NCBI RefSeq assembly: GCF_022374895.2
Contig: NZ_CP092423.2
Location: forward strand, 2,852,001 to 2,916,000
DNA from: Mycobacterium lentiflavum
Lineage (GTDB): Bacteria > Actinomycetota > Actinomycetes > Mycobacteriales > Mycobacteriaceae
Reading direction: 5' to 3'
Length of the DNA: 64,000 bases
The notes beneath the pieces are model-generated. The model saw only the letters and a list, made by a program, of their open reading frames with translations, had not been told where the DNA came from and ran no database searches. Position 1 is the stretch's first letter; the number at the start of each line of letters is the position of its first letter. Position numbers and translations under genes: made by a program. Positions 55,470 to 63,052 of this stretch are shown here, in pieces.

Positions 55470-55769
55470 ATGTCGTTTGTGACAACGCAGCCAGAAGCGT
55501 TGGCGGCGGCGGCGAGCACGTTGCAGGGGATCGGTTCGGCGCTGACCGCCCAGAATGCTGCGGCCGCGGCTCCGACAACGGGTGTGGTACCGGCCGCTGC
55601 CGACGAGGTGTCGGCGCTGACCGCGGCGCAGTTCGCTGCACACGCCCAGATGTACCAGGCGGTCAGTGCACAGGCCACCGCGATCCACGAGCAGTTCGTC
55701 AACACGTTGAGCATGAGCTCGGGATCATATGCGCTGACAGAGGCGGCCAACGCGGCCGCCGCGGGCTAA
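55470..55769 (+). CDS. PE family protein (PE18-like position)
   Basis: PE-only protein of 99 residues that would form a helical pair with a PPE partner. It starts MSFVTTQPEAL, with Pro-Glu at 8-9, and the secretion signal YxxxD/E appears as YALTE near the C-terminus. GAGGAGGG upstream supports the ATG at 55470. The next gene, a type-B PPE, starts 10 bases after its stop, a standard co-translated PE-PPE pair. It differs from the PE at 61.8 kb at only three residues. Confidence 0.95.
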   Translation: MSFVTTQPEALAAAASTLQGIGSALTAQNAAAAAPTTGVVPAAADEVSALTAAQFAAHAQMYQAVSAQATAIHEQFVNTLSMSSGSYALTEAANAAAAG

Positions 55770-55779
55770 GGGGATCACG

Positions 55780-56994
55780 ATGATCGATTTCGGAGCGCTA
55801 CCTCCAGAAGTGAACTCTGCGCGCATGTATTCGGGTGCGGGTTCGACGTCGATGACCACGGCGGCCTCGTCCTGGCGTTCGCTTGCCGCGGAGCTGAACT
55901 CTGCCGCGTTGGCCTACGACAACGTGATCACCCAGCTGTCGAGCGAGGAGTGGCTGGGGCCGGCTTCGGCCGCGGCGGTCCAGGCCCTGACCCCGTACGT
56001 GACCTGGATGAAGACCACCGCGGCCCAGGCCGAGGAGGCTGCCCAGCAGCTCGACTCGGCCGCCGTGGCTTTCGAGACGGCGTTCGCCTCGTCGGTGCCG
56101 CCGCCGCTGATCGCGCAGAACCGGGCACTGCTGACCCAGGCCATGGAAACCAACGTGCTGGGTCAGAACACCGGGGTCATCGCACAGCTCGAGTCGCAGT
56201 ACGGCCAGATGTGGGCTCAGGACGCCAGCACGATGTACAACTACGCCGGGCAATCGGCTTCGGCGACCAAGGTAACCCCGTTTACCGCGGCGCCCGAGGT
56301 CTCTACCCAGGACGCGGGCGCCAAGCAGGATGCCGCGACGTCGGCGGCGGCCAGCACCGGGGCGGGCAACGCGGCGCAGACGACCGCGCAGGCGATCACG
56401 CAGACGCCGCAGGCGCTGCAGGCCGCGGCGGCACCCGCGGCGGCGACCTCGTCCAGCGACCTGCTTACCCAGGGGTGGTTCCTGCTGACCGGCCAGACCG
56501 TGCTGCCGAGCAGCTTTGCCACCTTCGTGAACGGTTTGAGTCCGTTCGTCGGTTTCGCCTATAACACCGAGGGTCTGCCGTACTTCTCCGTTGGTATGGG
56601 TAACAGCGGCGTGCAGATCGCCAAAAGTACTGGTGCCCTCGGGGGTGCGGCCGCCAGCGCGGCGTCCGCGGCACCCAAGGGGTTGGCGGGTCTGGGCGGC
56701 ATGCTCGGCGGCGGCGCCCACGCGGCGCCGGCGGTGTCAGCCGGTCTGGGCAACGCGGCCTCGGTCGGCCGCCTGTCGGTGCCGGCCATGTGGTCCGGAG
56801 CCGCTCCGGCGGTCAGCCACGCGGCGGCGGTACCCGTCAGCGCCATTACCGCGGCCCCTGAAGCCGCCGGCTCGGGCAACCTGCTCGGTGGTATGCCGCT
56901 GGCCGGCATGGGCGCCGGCCAAGGTTTCGGCGCCTCGGGTCCGCGCTACGGTTTCCGTCCCACCGTGATGGCCCGCCCGCCCTTCGCCGGGTAA
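55780..56994 (+). CDS. PPE family protein, SVP subfamily (type B, PPE26-like position)
   Basis: ESX-5 substrate of 404 residues and probable partner of the PE protein encoded just upstream. Start IDFGALPPEVNSARMY; turn motif SSEEWLGPAS; linker of Ala/Thr/Gln at about 170-225; then GWFLLTGQTVLPSSFATF, a Gly/Ala-rich stretch, and GRLSVPAMW near residue 330; ends RPTVMARPPFAG. The C-terminal block is nearly identical in DNA to the two other type-B genes. A strong terminator hairpin follows the stop. Confidence 0.94.
   Translation: MIDFGALPPEVNSARMYSGAGSTSMTTAASSWRSLAAELNSAALAYDNVITQLSSEEWLGPASAAAVQALTPYVTWMKTTAAQAEEAAQQLDSAAVAFETAFASSVPPPLIAQNRALLTQAMETNVLGQNTGVIAQLESQYGQMWAQDASTMYNYAGQSASATKVTPFTAAPEVSTQDAGAKQDAATSAAASTGAGNAAQTTAQAITQTPQALQAAAAPAAATSSSDLLTQGWFLLTGQTVLPSSFATFVNGLSPFVGFAYNTEGLPYFSVGMGNSGVQIAKSTGALGGAAASAASAAPKGLAGLGGMLGGGAHAAPAVSAGLGNAASVGRLSVPAMWSGAAPAVSHAAAVPVSAITAAPEAAGSGNLLGGMPLAGMGAGQGFGASGPRYGFRPTVMARPPFAG
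56575..56790 (+). repeat. Type-B PPE 3' block, copy 1
   Basis: DNA encoding PYFSVGMGNSGVQIAKST through the GRLSVP motif. It is nearly identical at the base level to 58101-58320 and 61071-61290, including silent positions, while the upstream linker regions of the same three genes have diverged. Confidence 0.8.
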
Positions 56995-57012
56995 CCATCT
57001 GATTCGCTGCGA

Positions 57013-57050
57013 ATGCACGCATGACGGCCGCAGGGTCGTCATGCGTGCAT
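57013..57050 (+). terminator. Intrinsic terminator after type-B PPE gene
   Basis: ATGCACGCATGACG (57013-57026) and CGTCATGCGTGCAT (57037-57050) form a perfect 14-base stem with a 10-base loop, immediately followed by TTTGTTT. It starts 19 bases after the PPE stop. Stem plus T-tract is unusually complete for a mycobacterium, so readthrough into the next PPE gene should be limited. Confidence 0.85.
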
Positions 57051-57290
57051 TTTGTTTGCCCCGACTCGGTTCGAGCGACCGAAACCCGGCGCAGTTGAGC
57101 GGGTTTCACGTGCCCTAGTGCTCTCACGTTCCGAGTCACAGGTCCCAGACTGCCAGCGCGTCACACGGCGCGGCAACGGATCCGGCCACCCGACAACGCC
57201 CGTCGTCACAAGCCGAAACTCGTAGACCCGCTGGGCTATTCGCGATGGAATCGACACGCGCAATCTGACCAGGATCCGGGAGGCTTAGTC

Positions 57291-58520
57291 ATGTCGATTG
57301 ATTTTGGGGCGTTGCCGCCAGAGATCAACTCTGTGCGCCTATATGGGGGTGCGGGCGCGACGTCGTTGATCACGGCATCCTCAGCGTGGAACTCCCTTGC
57401 GGCCGAGTTGAATTCGGCCGCAAGAGGCTACGAGAACGTGATCACTCAGCTATCGAGTGAGCAGTGGCTGGGGCCGGCCTCGGCGAAGGCCGTCCAAGCC
57501 CTGACGCCGTATGTGACGTGGGTGAAAACCACTGCGGCCCAAGCCGAAGAGGCCGCCCAGCAGCTGTCCGCGGCCTCCGCGGCGTTCGAGACCGCGTTTT
57601 CCTCGGCCGTGCCCCCGCCGGTTGTCGCGCAAAATCGCGCGCTGCTGGTCCAAGCCATGGCAACCAACGTGCTCGGCCAAAACAGCGGGCTGATCGCTTC
57701 GCTCGAGTCGCAATACGGTCAGATGTGGGCGCAGGACGCCACCACGATGTATCGCTACGCCGCTCAGTCGGCCTCCGCGACCAAGGTGACGCCGTTCAAA
57801 TCGGCGCCCGAGGTCACCGACCCCGCCGGCCAGGCAAAGCAGGGCGAGGCGACCTCGTCGGCGGCCGCAACCGGAGCCGGCGATGCCGCGAACTCGACGG
57901 CCAATGCGATCACCCAGACACCCAGCACGCTGCAGTCGGCGGCGACGCCCGCGGCGGCTGCTGCGGCGGCCACCACGCCCACGGACCCGTTCACCGAACT
58001 GTGGTTCCTGTTGACCGGACAGACGACGTTGCCCACCAGCTTCGCCACGTTCGTCAACGGTCTGAGCCCGTTCGCCGGTTTCGCCTACAACACCGAGGGT
58101 CTGCCGTACTTCTCCGTTGGTATGGGTAACAGCGGCGTGCAGATCGCCAAAAGTACCGGCTCCCTCGGAGGTGCGGCCGCCAGCGCGGCCGCGGCGGCAC
58201 CCAAGGGCTTGGCCGGTTTGGGCGGCATGCTCGGCGGTGGCGCGACCCATGCGGCGCCGGCGGTGTCAGCCGGTCTGGGCAACGCGGCCTCGGTCGGCCG
58301 CCTGTCGGTACCGGCCGTGTGGACCGGCGCCGCGCCGGCGATCAGCCATGCCACGGCCGTGCCGGTCAGCGCCATCAGCGCGGCTCCCGAAGCCGGCTCG
58401 GGCAACCTGCTCGGCGGCATGCCCCTGGCCGGCATGGGCGGCGCCCACGGTGTCGGCGGCTCGGGCCCCCGCTACGGCTTCAAACCGACGGTCATGGCCC
58501 GGCCCCCCTTCGCCGGGTAA
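57291..58520 (+). CDS. PPE family protein, SVP subfamily (type B, second copy)
   Basis: Protein of 409 residues, paralog of the PPE at 55.8 kb. Start SIDFGALPPEINSVRLY; turn motif SSEQWLGPAS; the ELWFLLTGQTTLPTSFATF segment; GRLSVPAVW near residue 342; ends KPTVMARPPFAG. It has its own 5' region of about 240 bases after the upstream terminator and GGGAGG before the ATG, so it is probably transcribed separately. No PE gene stands directly before it, so it must pair with a PE made elsewhere in the locus. Confidence 0.93.
   Translation: MSIDFGALPPEINSVRLYGGAGATSLITASSAWNSLAAELNSAARGYENVITQLSSEQWLGPASAKAVQALTPYVTWVKTTAAQAEEAAQQLSAASAAFETAFSSAVPPPVVAQNRALLVQAMATNVLGQNSGLIASLESQYGQMWAQDATTMYRYAAQSASATKVTPFKSAPEVTDPAGQAKQGEATSSAAATGAGDAANSTANAITQTPSTLQSAATPAAAAAAATTPTDPFTELWFLLTGQTTLPTSFATFVNGLSPFAGFAYNTEGLPYFSVGMGNSGVQIAKSTGSLGGAAASAAAAAPKGLAGLGGMLGGGATHAAPAVSAGLGNAASVGRLSVPAVWTGAAPAISHATAVPVSAISAAPEAGSGNLLGGMPLAGMGGAHGVGGSGPRYGFKPTVMARPPFAG
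58101..58320 (+). repeat. Type-B PPE 3' block, copy 2
   Basis: Second copy of the block starting near TACTTCTCCGTTGGTATGGG, which is identical over its first 50 bases to copy 1. A one-codon insertion (Thr in GGGATHAAP) distinguishes it. Confidence 0.8.
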
Positions 58521-58615
58521 CGGGTCGAGCGGCCGCTGCACCGACGGGCTGACGCCGACGTGACCGTCATGGCTGCATTTTGCCGCCCCGGAAGCAGCGG
58601 TGCCCGGCGGGTTTT

Positions 58616-58640
58616 ATCCGCGGGCGGATTTTTATCCGCC
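58616..58640 (+). promoter_or_regulatory. Two mutually exclusive hairpins in the PPE leader
   Basis: ATCCGC (58616-58621) can pair with GCGGAT (58624-58629), or GGCGGAT (58623-58629) can pair with ATCCGCC (58634-58640) across a TTTT loop. The middle arm is shared, so only one can form. The second is longer (7 base pairs). This could be an attenuator-like switch or simply terminator debris. Confidence 0.4.
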
Positions 58641-58915
58641 GGTCGCGTTCTCGCACCGTCCGTCTCACCCGTCGCCGTTGCGCTCGGCGGCGGCCGCATC
58701 GCCGCGCATCTGGCATTTGCCCAGGTGATGGCCCGCATTCGCGATGCGGTAAGCCACCGGTGTGATCTTGTACCCCTGTCGGATAGCGTCACGGGTCCGG
58801 CTGCCGTCGCCCGATCGGCCGACTCACGCGGCCGCAGCCGCCGGGCCGCGCGCCTTAGCCTCGCAACCAACCATTTCGGTCAAGGTCGTCGAAAAATTCC
58901 AGGTGCGAGGAACAT

Positions 58916-58942
58916 ATGCCGTTCGAGCCGGGCGCTGCGTAG
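58916..58942 (+). CDS. Eight-codon leader ORF coupled to PPE gene
   Basis: ATG at 58916 opens a frame of eight codons (MPFEPGAA) ending in TAG at 58940-58942, and the PPE start ATG follows with no gap. GCGAGGA precedes the small ORF, whereas the PPE ATG has no good Shine-Dalgarno of its own, so ribosomes may reach the PPE start by reinitiation. Too short to be found by ordinary gene callers. Confidence 0.45.
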   Translation: MPFEPGAA

Positions 58943-60172
58943 ATGGACTACGGTGCCGTTCCGCCAGAGATCACTTCGGCCCTGATGTATACGGGTCCGG
59001 GGTCGGGTCCGCTGATGGCCGCGGCCGCCGGCTGGGATGGGTTGGCGGCAGAGCTGGCAACCGCGGCCAGCGGCTACAGCTCGGTGATCTCCGAACTGAC
59101 CAGCGGGCCGTGGATCGGTCCGACGTCGGCGTCGATGATTTCGGCGGTGTCCCCATTCGTGAGTTGGCTCGGTGCCGCTAGCACCCAGGCTGAGGAGACC
59201 GCCGCGCAGGCCCGGGCCGCCGCAGCCGCGTTCGAGGCGGCGTTCATGGCGACGGTGCCCCCGCCGGTGATAGCGGCCAACCGCGTGTTGTTGGCGACCC
59301 TGATCGCGACCAACTTCTTCGGCCAGAACACCCCGGCGATCGCGGCGACCGAGGCCCAGTACCTGGAGATGTGGGCCCAGGACGCCGCCGCCATGTTCGG
59401 CTATGCGGCCGCATCGGCGCTCGCGACGGAACTGACCCCGTTCACGCCCTCCCCCCGGACCACCGACCCGGAGGGGACGACGGACCAGGCGCAAGCGGTG
59501 GCAAAGGCGGTCTCCGAGCCGGCCGGTCAATCCGGGCAGACCGCAGCCAACACCACCACGCAAGCGGTCGCCACCAACGCCGTTCCGCAAGCAGCGCAAC
59601 AAGTTTCGACCAACGCGGCTGCCGGTCCTTCGGCCACGGCGACCGATCCGCCGTGGTGGTCCAATTGGTTCACCATCCCCACTCCGGACAACCCGATGGG
59701 ATGGGGTCCCAGCGTCCCGCAGACCATCTTCAAACAGCTCAGCGGCCTTCCCTACTTCGGGACGGGTTTGGGCGCCTTCGGCTATTCCATCCAGCAGCAG
59801 ACGACGTTCGGTTTGGGAACGACGGCCGGCGCCAGTGGCGCGTGGTATCCGACGCCGCAGTTTTCCGGCCTGGCCGCGCTGGGCGGTGGCCACCCCGGTG
59901 GCCTCGCGGCCACCGCACACCTGGCCTCCTCGGTCAAGGTCGGCGGACTCTCGGTCCCCAACGCGTGGGGCAACGCCGCACCCGCCGCACTCGAAGAGCA
60001 AGCCATCCATGCCACCACCGTCAACTACGCCACCAGCGCGACCGGACCCGCCAACAACGGTGTCCTGCAAGGCATGCCGATGACCGGCGCGGGGCGACGC
60101 GCCGCCACCGGCTTCACCCACAAATACGGCTTCAAACGCAACGTCCTTATCCGACCACCATCGGCAGGATGA
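58943..60172 (+). CDS. PPE family protein, SVP subfamily (type A, second copy)
   Basis: Protein of 409 residues and paralog of the PPE at 54.1 kb. Start MDYGAVPPEITSALMY (the usual DFGALPPE is altered); turn motif SGPWIGPTS; linker at about 175-235; then PWWSNWFTIPTPDNP, GGLSVPNAW near residue 335 and the end GFKRNVLIRPPSAG. The 3' part is far more alike between the two type-A genes than the linker. It is not preceded by a PE gene. An ATG at 58943 directly after an eight-codon ORF is the best start. Confidence 0.92.
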   Translation: MDYGAVPPEITSALMYTGPGSGPLMAAAAGWDGLAAELATAASGYSSVISELTSGPWIGPTSASMISAVSPFVSWLGAASTQAEETAAQARAAAAAFEAAFMATVPPPVIAANRVLLATLIATNFFGQNTPAIAATEAQYLEMWAQDAAAMFGYAAASALATELTPFTPSPRTTDPEGTTDQAQAVAKAVSEPAGQSGQTAANTTTQAVATNAVPQAAQQVSTNAAAGPSATATDPPWWSNWFTIPTPDNPMGWGPSVPQTIFKQLSGLPYFGTGLGAFGYSIQQQTTFGLGTTAGASGAWYPTPQFSGLAALGGGHPGGLAATAHLASSVKVGGLSVPNAWGNAAPAALEEQAIHATTVNYATSATGPANNGVLQGMPMTGAGRRAATGFTHKYGFKRNVLIRPPSAG

Positions 60173-60260
60173 CTCGTGCCCACTCGATCCACCCTCGTGC
60201 AGTCACCCATCAGCGATTCACACCACCGTGCAGTCCGCTCAGCATCCAGGAGGCTCAGCT

Positions 60261-61490
60261 ATGTCGATTGATTTTGGAGCGTTGCCGCCAGAGGTCAACT
60301 CTGCGCGTCTATACGCGGGCGCCGGCTCGACGTCGTTGATCGCGGCGGCCTCGGCATGGAATTCCCTTGCTGCCGAGCTGAATTCGGCTGCGTTGGGTTA
60401 TGAGAGCGTGATTTCCCAATTGTCCAGCGAGGAGTGGCTGGGCCCGGCTTCGGCCGCCGCGGTCCAGGCGCTGACGCCGTATGTGACGTGGGTGAAAACC
60501 ACTGCGGCCCAAGCCGAAGAGGCCGCCCAGCAACTGTCCTCAGCCTCGGCGGCGTTCGAGGCCGCGTTCGCCTCGGTGGTACCGCCGCCGGTGATCGCGC
60601 AGAACCGGGCGCTGCTGACCCAGGCTTTACAAACCAACGTGCTGGGACAGAACACCGGCGTGATCGCGCAACTCGAAGCCCAATACAGTCAGTTCTGGGC
60701 ACAGGACGCCGGCACGATGTACAACTACGCCGGGCAGTCGTCGTCGGCGACCAAGGTGACCCCGTTCAAGTCGGCGCCCGAAGTGTCGACTCAGGACGCC
60801 GGGGCCAAGCAGGAGGCGGCGACCTCGGCGGCTTCGAGCTCCGCGGCTGGCAACGCCGCGCAGACCACGGCCAATGCGATCACTCAGACACCCAGCACCC
60901 TGCAAGCCGCGGCGACACCCGCCGCGGCCGCAGCCGCCGCCACCACCACCACGGATCCGTTCACCCAGGCGTGGTTCCTGCTGACCGGGCAGACCATTCT
61001 GCCGAGCAGTTTCGCCACCTTCGTGAACGGTTTGAGTCCGTTCGTCGGTTTCGCCTACAACACCGAGGGTCTTCCTTATTTCAGTGTCGGTATGGGCAAC
61101 AGTGGTGTGCAGATCGCCAAAAGTACCGGCGCCCTCGGAGGTGCGGCCGCCAGCGCGGCGTCCGCGGCACCCAAGGGCCTGGCGGGTCTGGGCGGCATGC
61201 TCGGCGGCGGCGCCCACGCGGCGCCGGCGGTGTCGGCCGGTCTGGGCAACGCGGCCTCGGTCGGCCGCCTGTCGGTCCCGGCCGTCTGGTCGGGGGCGGC
61301 GCCGGCGGTCAGCCACGCGGCGGCGGTACCCGTCAGCGCCATCAGTGCGGCCCCTGAAGCCGCCGGCTCGGGCAACCTGCTCGGCGGTATGCCGCTGGCC
61401 GGCATGGGCGGTCAGGGCGGTATCGGCGCCGCCGGCCCGCGCTACGGTTTCCGCCCCACCGTGATGGCCCGCCCACCGTTCGCCGGCTGA
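60261..61490 (+). CDS. PPE family protein, SVP subfamily (type B, third copy, PPE27-like position)
   Basis: Protein of 409 residues. Start SIDFGALPPEVNSARLY; turn motif SSEEWLGPAS; AWFLLTGQTILPSSFATF; GRLSVPAVW near residue 342; ends RPTVMARPPFAG. AGGAGG 8 bases upstream supports the ATG at 60261. It shares long identical DNA stretches with the other two type-B genes over its last third. It stands immediately before the second PE gene, as PPE27 stands before PE19 in M. tuberculosis. Confidence 0.93.
   Translation: MSIDFGALPPEVNSARLYAGAGSTSLIAAASAWNSLAAELNSAALGYESVISQLSSEEWLGPASAAAVQALTPYVTWVKTTAAQAEEAAQQLSSASAAFEAAFASVVPPPVIAQNRALLTQALQTNVLGQNTGVIAQLEAQYSQFWAQDAGTMYNYAGQSSSATKVTPFKSAPEVSTQDAGAKQEAATSAASSSAAGNAAQTTANAITQTPSTLQAAATPAAAAAAATTTTDPFTQAWFLLTGQTILPSSFATFVNGLSPFVGFAYNTEGLPYFSVGMGNSGVQIAKSTGALGGAAASAASAAPKGLAGLGGMLGGGAHAAPAVSAGLGNAASVGRLSVPAVWSGAAPAVSHAAAVPVSAISAAPEAAGSGNLLGGMPLAGMGGQGGIGAAGPRYGFRPTVMARPPFAG
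61071..61290 (+). repeat. Type-B PPE 3' block, copy 3
   Basis: Third copy. The first 30 bases differ from copies 1 and 2 at silent positions, but from GTGCAGATCGCCAAAAGTAC onward it matches copy 1 almost base for base. Confidence 0.8.
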
Positions 61491-61799
61491 ACAAAAGCAG
61501 CAGCTCGGGCGCGATGCCGGCGACGAGATTTTATGCCCGCGGCCGCCAGCACGGACCCACGGCAACGTCCCTGCCTGCGGGCTTTCGACAACGAGGGAGG
61601 TCAGACCGTGCCAGTCCTGTGATTTCGCTGCTCAGGGGCCGCAAACTAGGCCTTACGCTGTTACTGTGTCGTTACTAAAAGTGAATTTGCCGTACCGTTC
61701 CGTGAACAATTGCGAACGGGCAGTCCACGGATCAGGCTTTGTGGATCACGGTCAACTACTCTCATCAGAGAGTTTGGGGATTATGGAGGAGGAAAAATC
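61491..61799. other. Leader region of second PE / esxMN unit
   Basis: A 309-base gap. Its last 110 bases (GTTCCGTGAACA...GCGAAC...CAGTCCA) resemble the region before the first PE gene (GTTCTGAACAGTTCGC...CAAGTCCA), so the leader was duplicated with the PE gene. A purine-rich AGGAGGA precedes the PE start. An AT-rich GTTACTAAAAGTGAATT at about 61673 could hold the promoter for PE, esxM and esxN. Confidence 0.5.
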
Positions 61800-62099
61800 A
61801 TGTCGTTCGTGACGACACAGCCGGAGGCTTTGGCCGCGGCAGCCGGGACCCTGCAGGGTATCGGGTCTGCTCTCAGCGCCCAAAACGCGGCTGCGGCGGC
61901 CCCGACGACCGGGGTAGTGCCGGCGGCTGCCGACGAAGTTTCAGCGCTCACCGCGGCTCAGTTTGCCGCACACGCGCAGATGTACCAGGCCGTCAGCGCC
62001 CAGGCTACGGCGATTCACGAGCAGTTCGTGAACACGCTGTCGATGAGCTCGGGCTCTTACGCCGCTACTGAAGCAGCCAACGCGGCCGCTGCCGGCTAA
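61800..62099 (+). CDS. PE family protein (PE19-like position)
   Basis: PE-only protein of 99 residues, with Pro-Glu at 8-9 and the secretion motif YAATE near the C-terminus. It is three residues different from the PE at 55.5 kb, though the DNA differs at many silent sites. In M. tuberculosis PE19 lies in this position, before esxM and esxN. AGGAGG 9 bases upstream supports the ATG. A short ACCCAC/GTGGGT hairpin (62126-62143) lies after the stop. Confidence 0.95.
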   Translation: MSFVTTQPEALAAAAGTLQGIGSALSAQNAAAAAPTTGVVPAAADEVSALTAAQFAAHAQMYQAVSAQATAIHEQFVNTLSMSSGSYAATEAANAAAAG

Positions 62100-62331
62100 C
62101 TGGTTTCTGCATTTGAGGCTAAGGACACCCACATCGAAGTGGGTCACGCCAGCCGCCCAGCGGTCGGGCAAACCGTTTGCTGATGTAGACGGTCCGGTGG
62201 GTACTGGCTAGGAGGGGGATCATCCTTAGGTGTTCGGTCCGGCAGTTGCGTCTCGCTTGTAGCTGATCGGACCCATCCACTGTCCAACACAACAAAATCT
62301 CGACTCGCAAGTAAATAAGGAGAAAGGCAAC

Positions 62332-62628
62332 ATGGCAACACGTTTTATGACCGACCCGCACGCGATGCGTGCGATGGCGGGCCGTTTTGAGATGCACGCG
62401 CAGACGGTGTCGGATGAGGCTCGCAAGATGTGGGCGTCGTCGATGAACATCGCCGGTGCGGGCTGGAGCGGTCAGGCTCAGGCCACGTCGTACGACACGA
62501 TGGGTCAGATGAACCAGGCGTTCAACAACATTGTCAACATGCTCCACGGCGTGCGTGACGGACTGATCCGTGACGCCAACAACTACGAGACGCAAGAGCA
62601 GGCCTCGCAGCAGGCCCTCGGCCACTAG
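62332..62628 (+). CDS. esxM: ESAT-6-like WXG100 protein EsxM
   Basis: WXG100 protein of 98 residues. [19 protein letters not shown] at the start, the turn motif GAGWSGQA and the end [19 protein letters not shown] are very close to M. tuberculosis EsxM. It forms a 1:1 helical heterodimer with EsxN and is secreted by ESX-5; the YxxxE secretion signal is YETQE. AAGGAGAAAGG upstream gives a strong ribosome-binding site. The 232-base leader from the PE gene may carry its own promoter. Confidence 0.95.
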   Translation: MATRFMTDPHAMRAMAGRFEMHAQTVSDEARKMWASSMNIAGAGWSGQAQATSYDTMGQMNQAFNNIVNMLHGVRDGLIRDANNYETQEQASQQALGH

Positions 62629-62676
62629 TCGTAACAACTACGGCTGCGTAACCTTCAGACATTAGGAGAAAACGCT

Positions 62677-62961
62677 ATGAGCATTAACTACCAGTTCGGA
62701 GATGTGGACGCGCACGGTGCCCTGATCCGCGCGCAGGCCGCTTCGTTGGAGGCCGAGCACCAGGCCATCGTGCGTGATGTGCTGGCTGCCGGTGACTTCT
62801 GGGGTGGCGCCGGTTCGGTGGCGTGCCAGGAGTTCATCACCCAGTTGGGTCGCAACTTCCAGGTGATCTACGAGCAGGCCAACCAGCACGGGCAGAAGGT
62901 GCAGACCGCGGGCAACAACATGGCCAGCACCGACAGCGCCGTCGGGTCCAGCTGGGCCTGA
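62677..62961 (+). CDS. esxN: ESAT-6-like WXG100 protein EsxN
   Basis: WXG100 protein of 94 residues. INYQFGDVDAHGALIRAQA at the start, the turn GDFWGGAGS and the end ASTDSAVGSSWA match the M. tuberculosis EsxN/QILE (Mtb9.9) group. It is the partner of the EsxM-like protein encoded 48 bases upstream. AGGAGAAA precedes the ATG. A strong hairpin follows the stop. Confidence 0.95.
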   Translation: MSINYQFGDVDAHGALIRAQAASLEAEHQAIVRDVLAAGDFWGGAGSVACQEFITQLGRNFQVIYEQANQHGQKVQTAGNNMASTDSAVGSSWA

Positions 62962-62977
62962 CACCCGAAACTCCAGG

Positions 62978-63013
62978 CGCGGCAGCACACCGAACGACTG
63001 GTGTGCTGCCGCG
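62978..63013 (+). terminator. Long GC-rich hairpin between esxN and espG5
   Basis: CGCGGCAGCACACC (62978-62991) and GGTGTGCTGCCGCG (63000-63013) form a perfect 14-base stem with an 8-base loop, 17 bases after the esxN stop and 40 bases before espG5. There is no T-run, so partial termination or protection of the esxMN mRNA 3' end is more likely than full termination. Confidence 0.75.
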
Positions 63014-63052
63014 TCCTGCGGTTACCGTGCACGACGACCATCCGGGGTACTA

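Larger units (their letters stand above)
58521..58942. other. Intergenic region with competing hairpins and a mini-ORF
   Basis: A 422-base gap between type-B copy 2 and type-A copy 2. Just after the stop, the sequence GTCATGGCTGCATTTTG resembles a decayed copy of the terminator found after the first type-B gene. It also contains two mutually exclusive hairpins (58616-58640) and, next to the PPE start, an eight-codon ORF. Longer frames crossing it have no ribosome-binding site. Confidence 0.6.

Noticed and set aside
58880..60121. A 413-codon minus-strand frame opposite a PPE gene, with similar ones opposite the other PPE genes
   Set aside because: Repeated Gly/Arg-rich products arise because the PPE genes are themselves paralogs with strong codon bias; no independent support.
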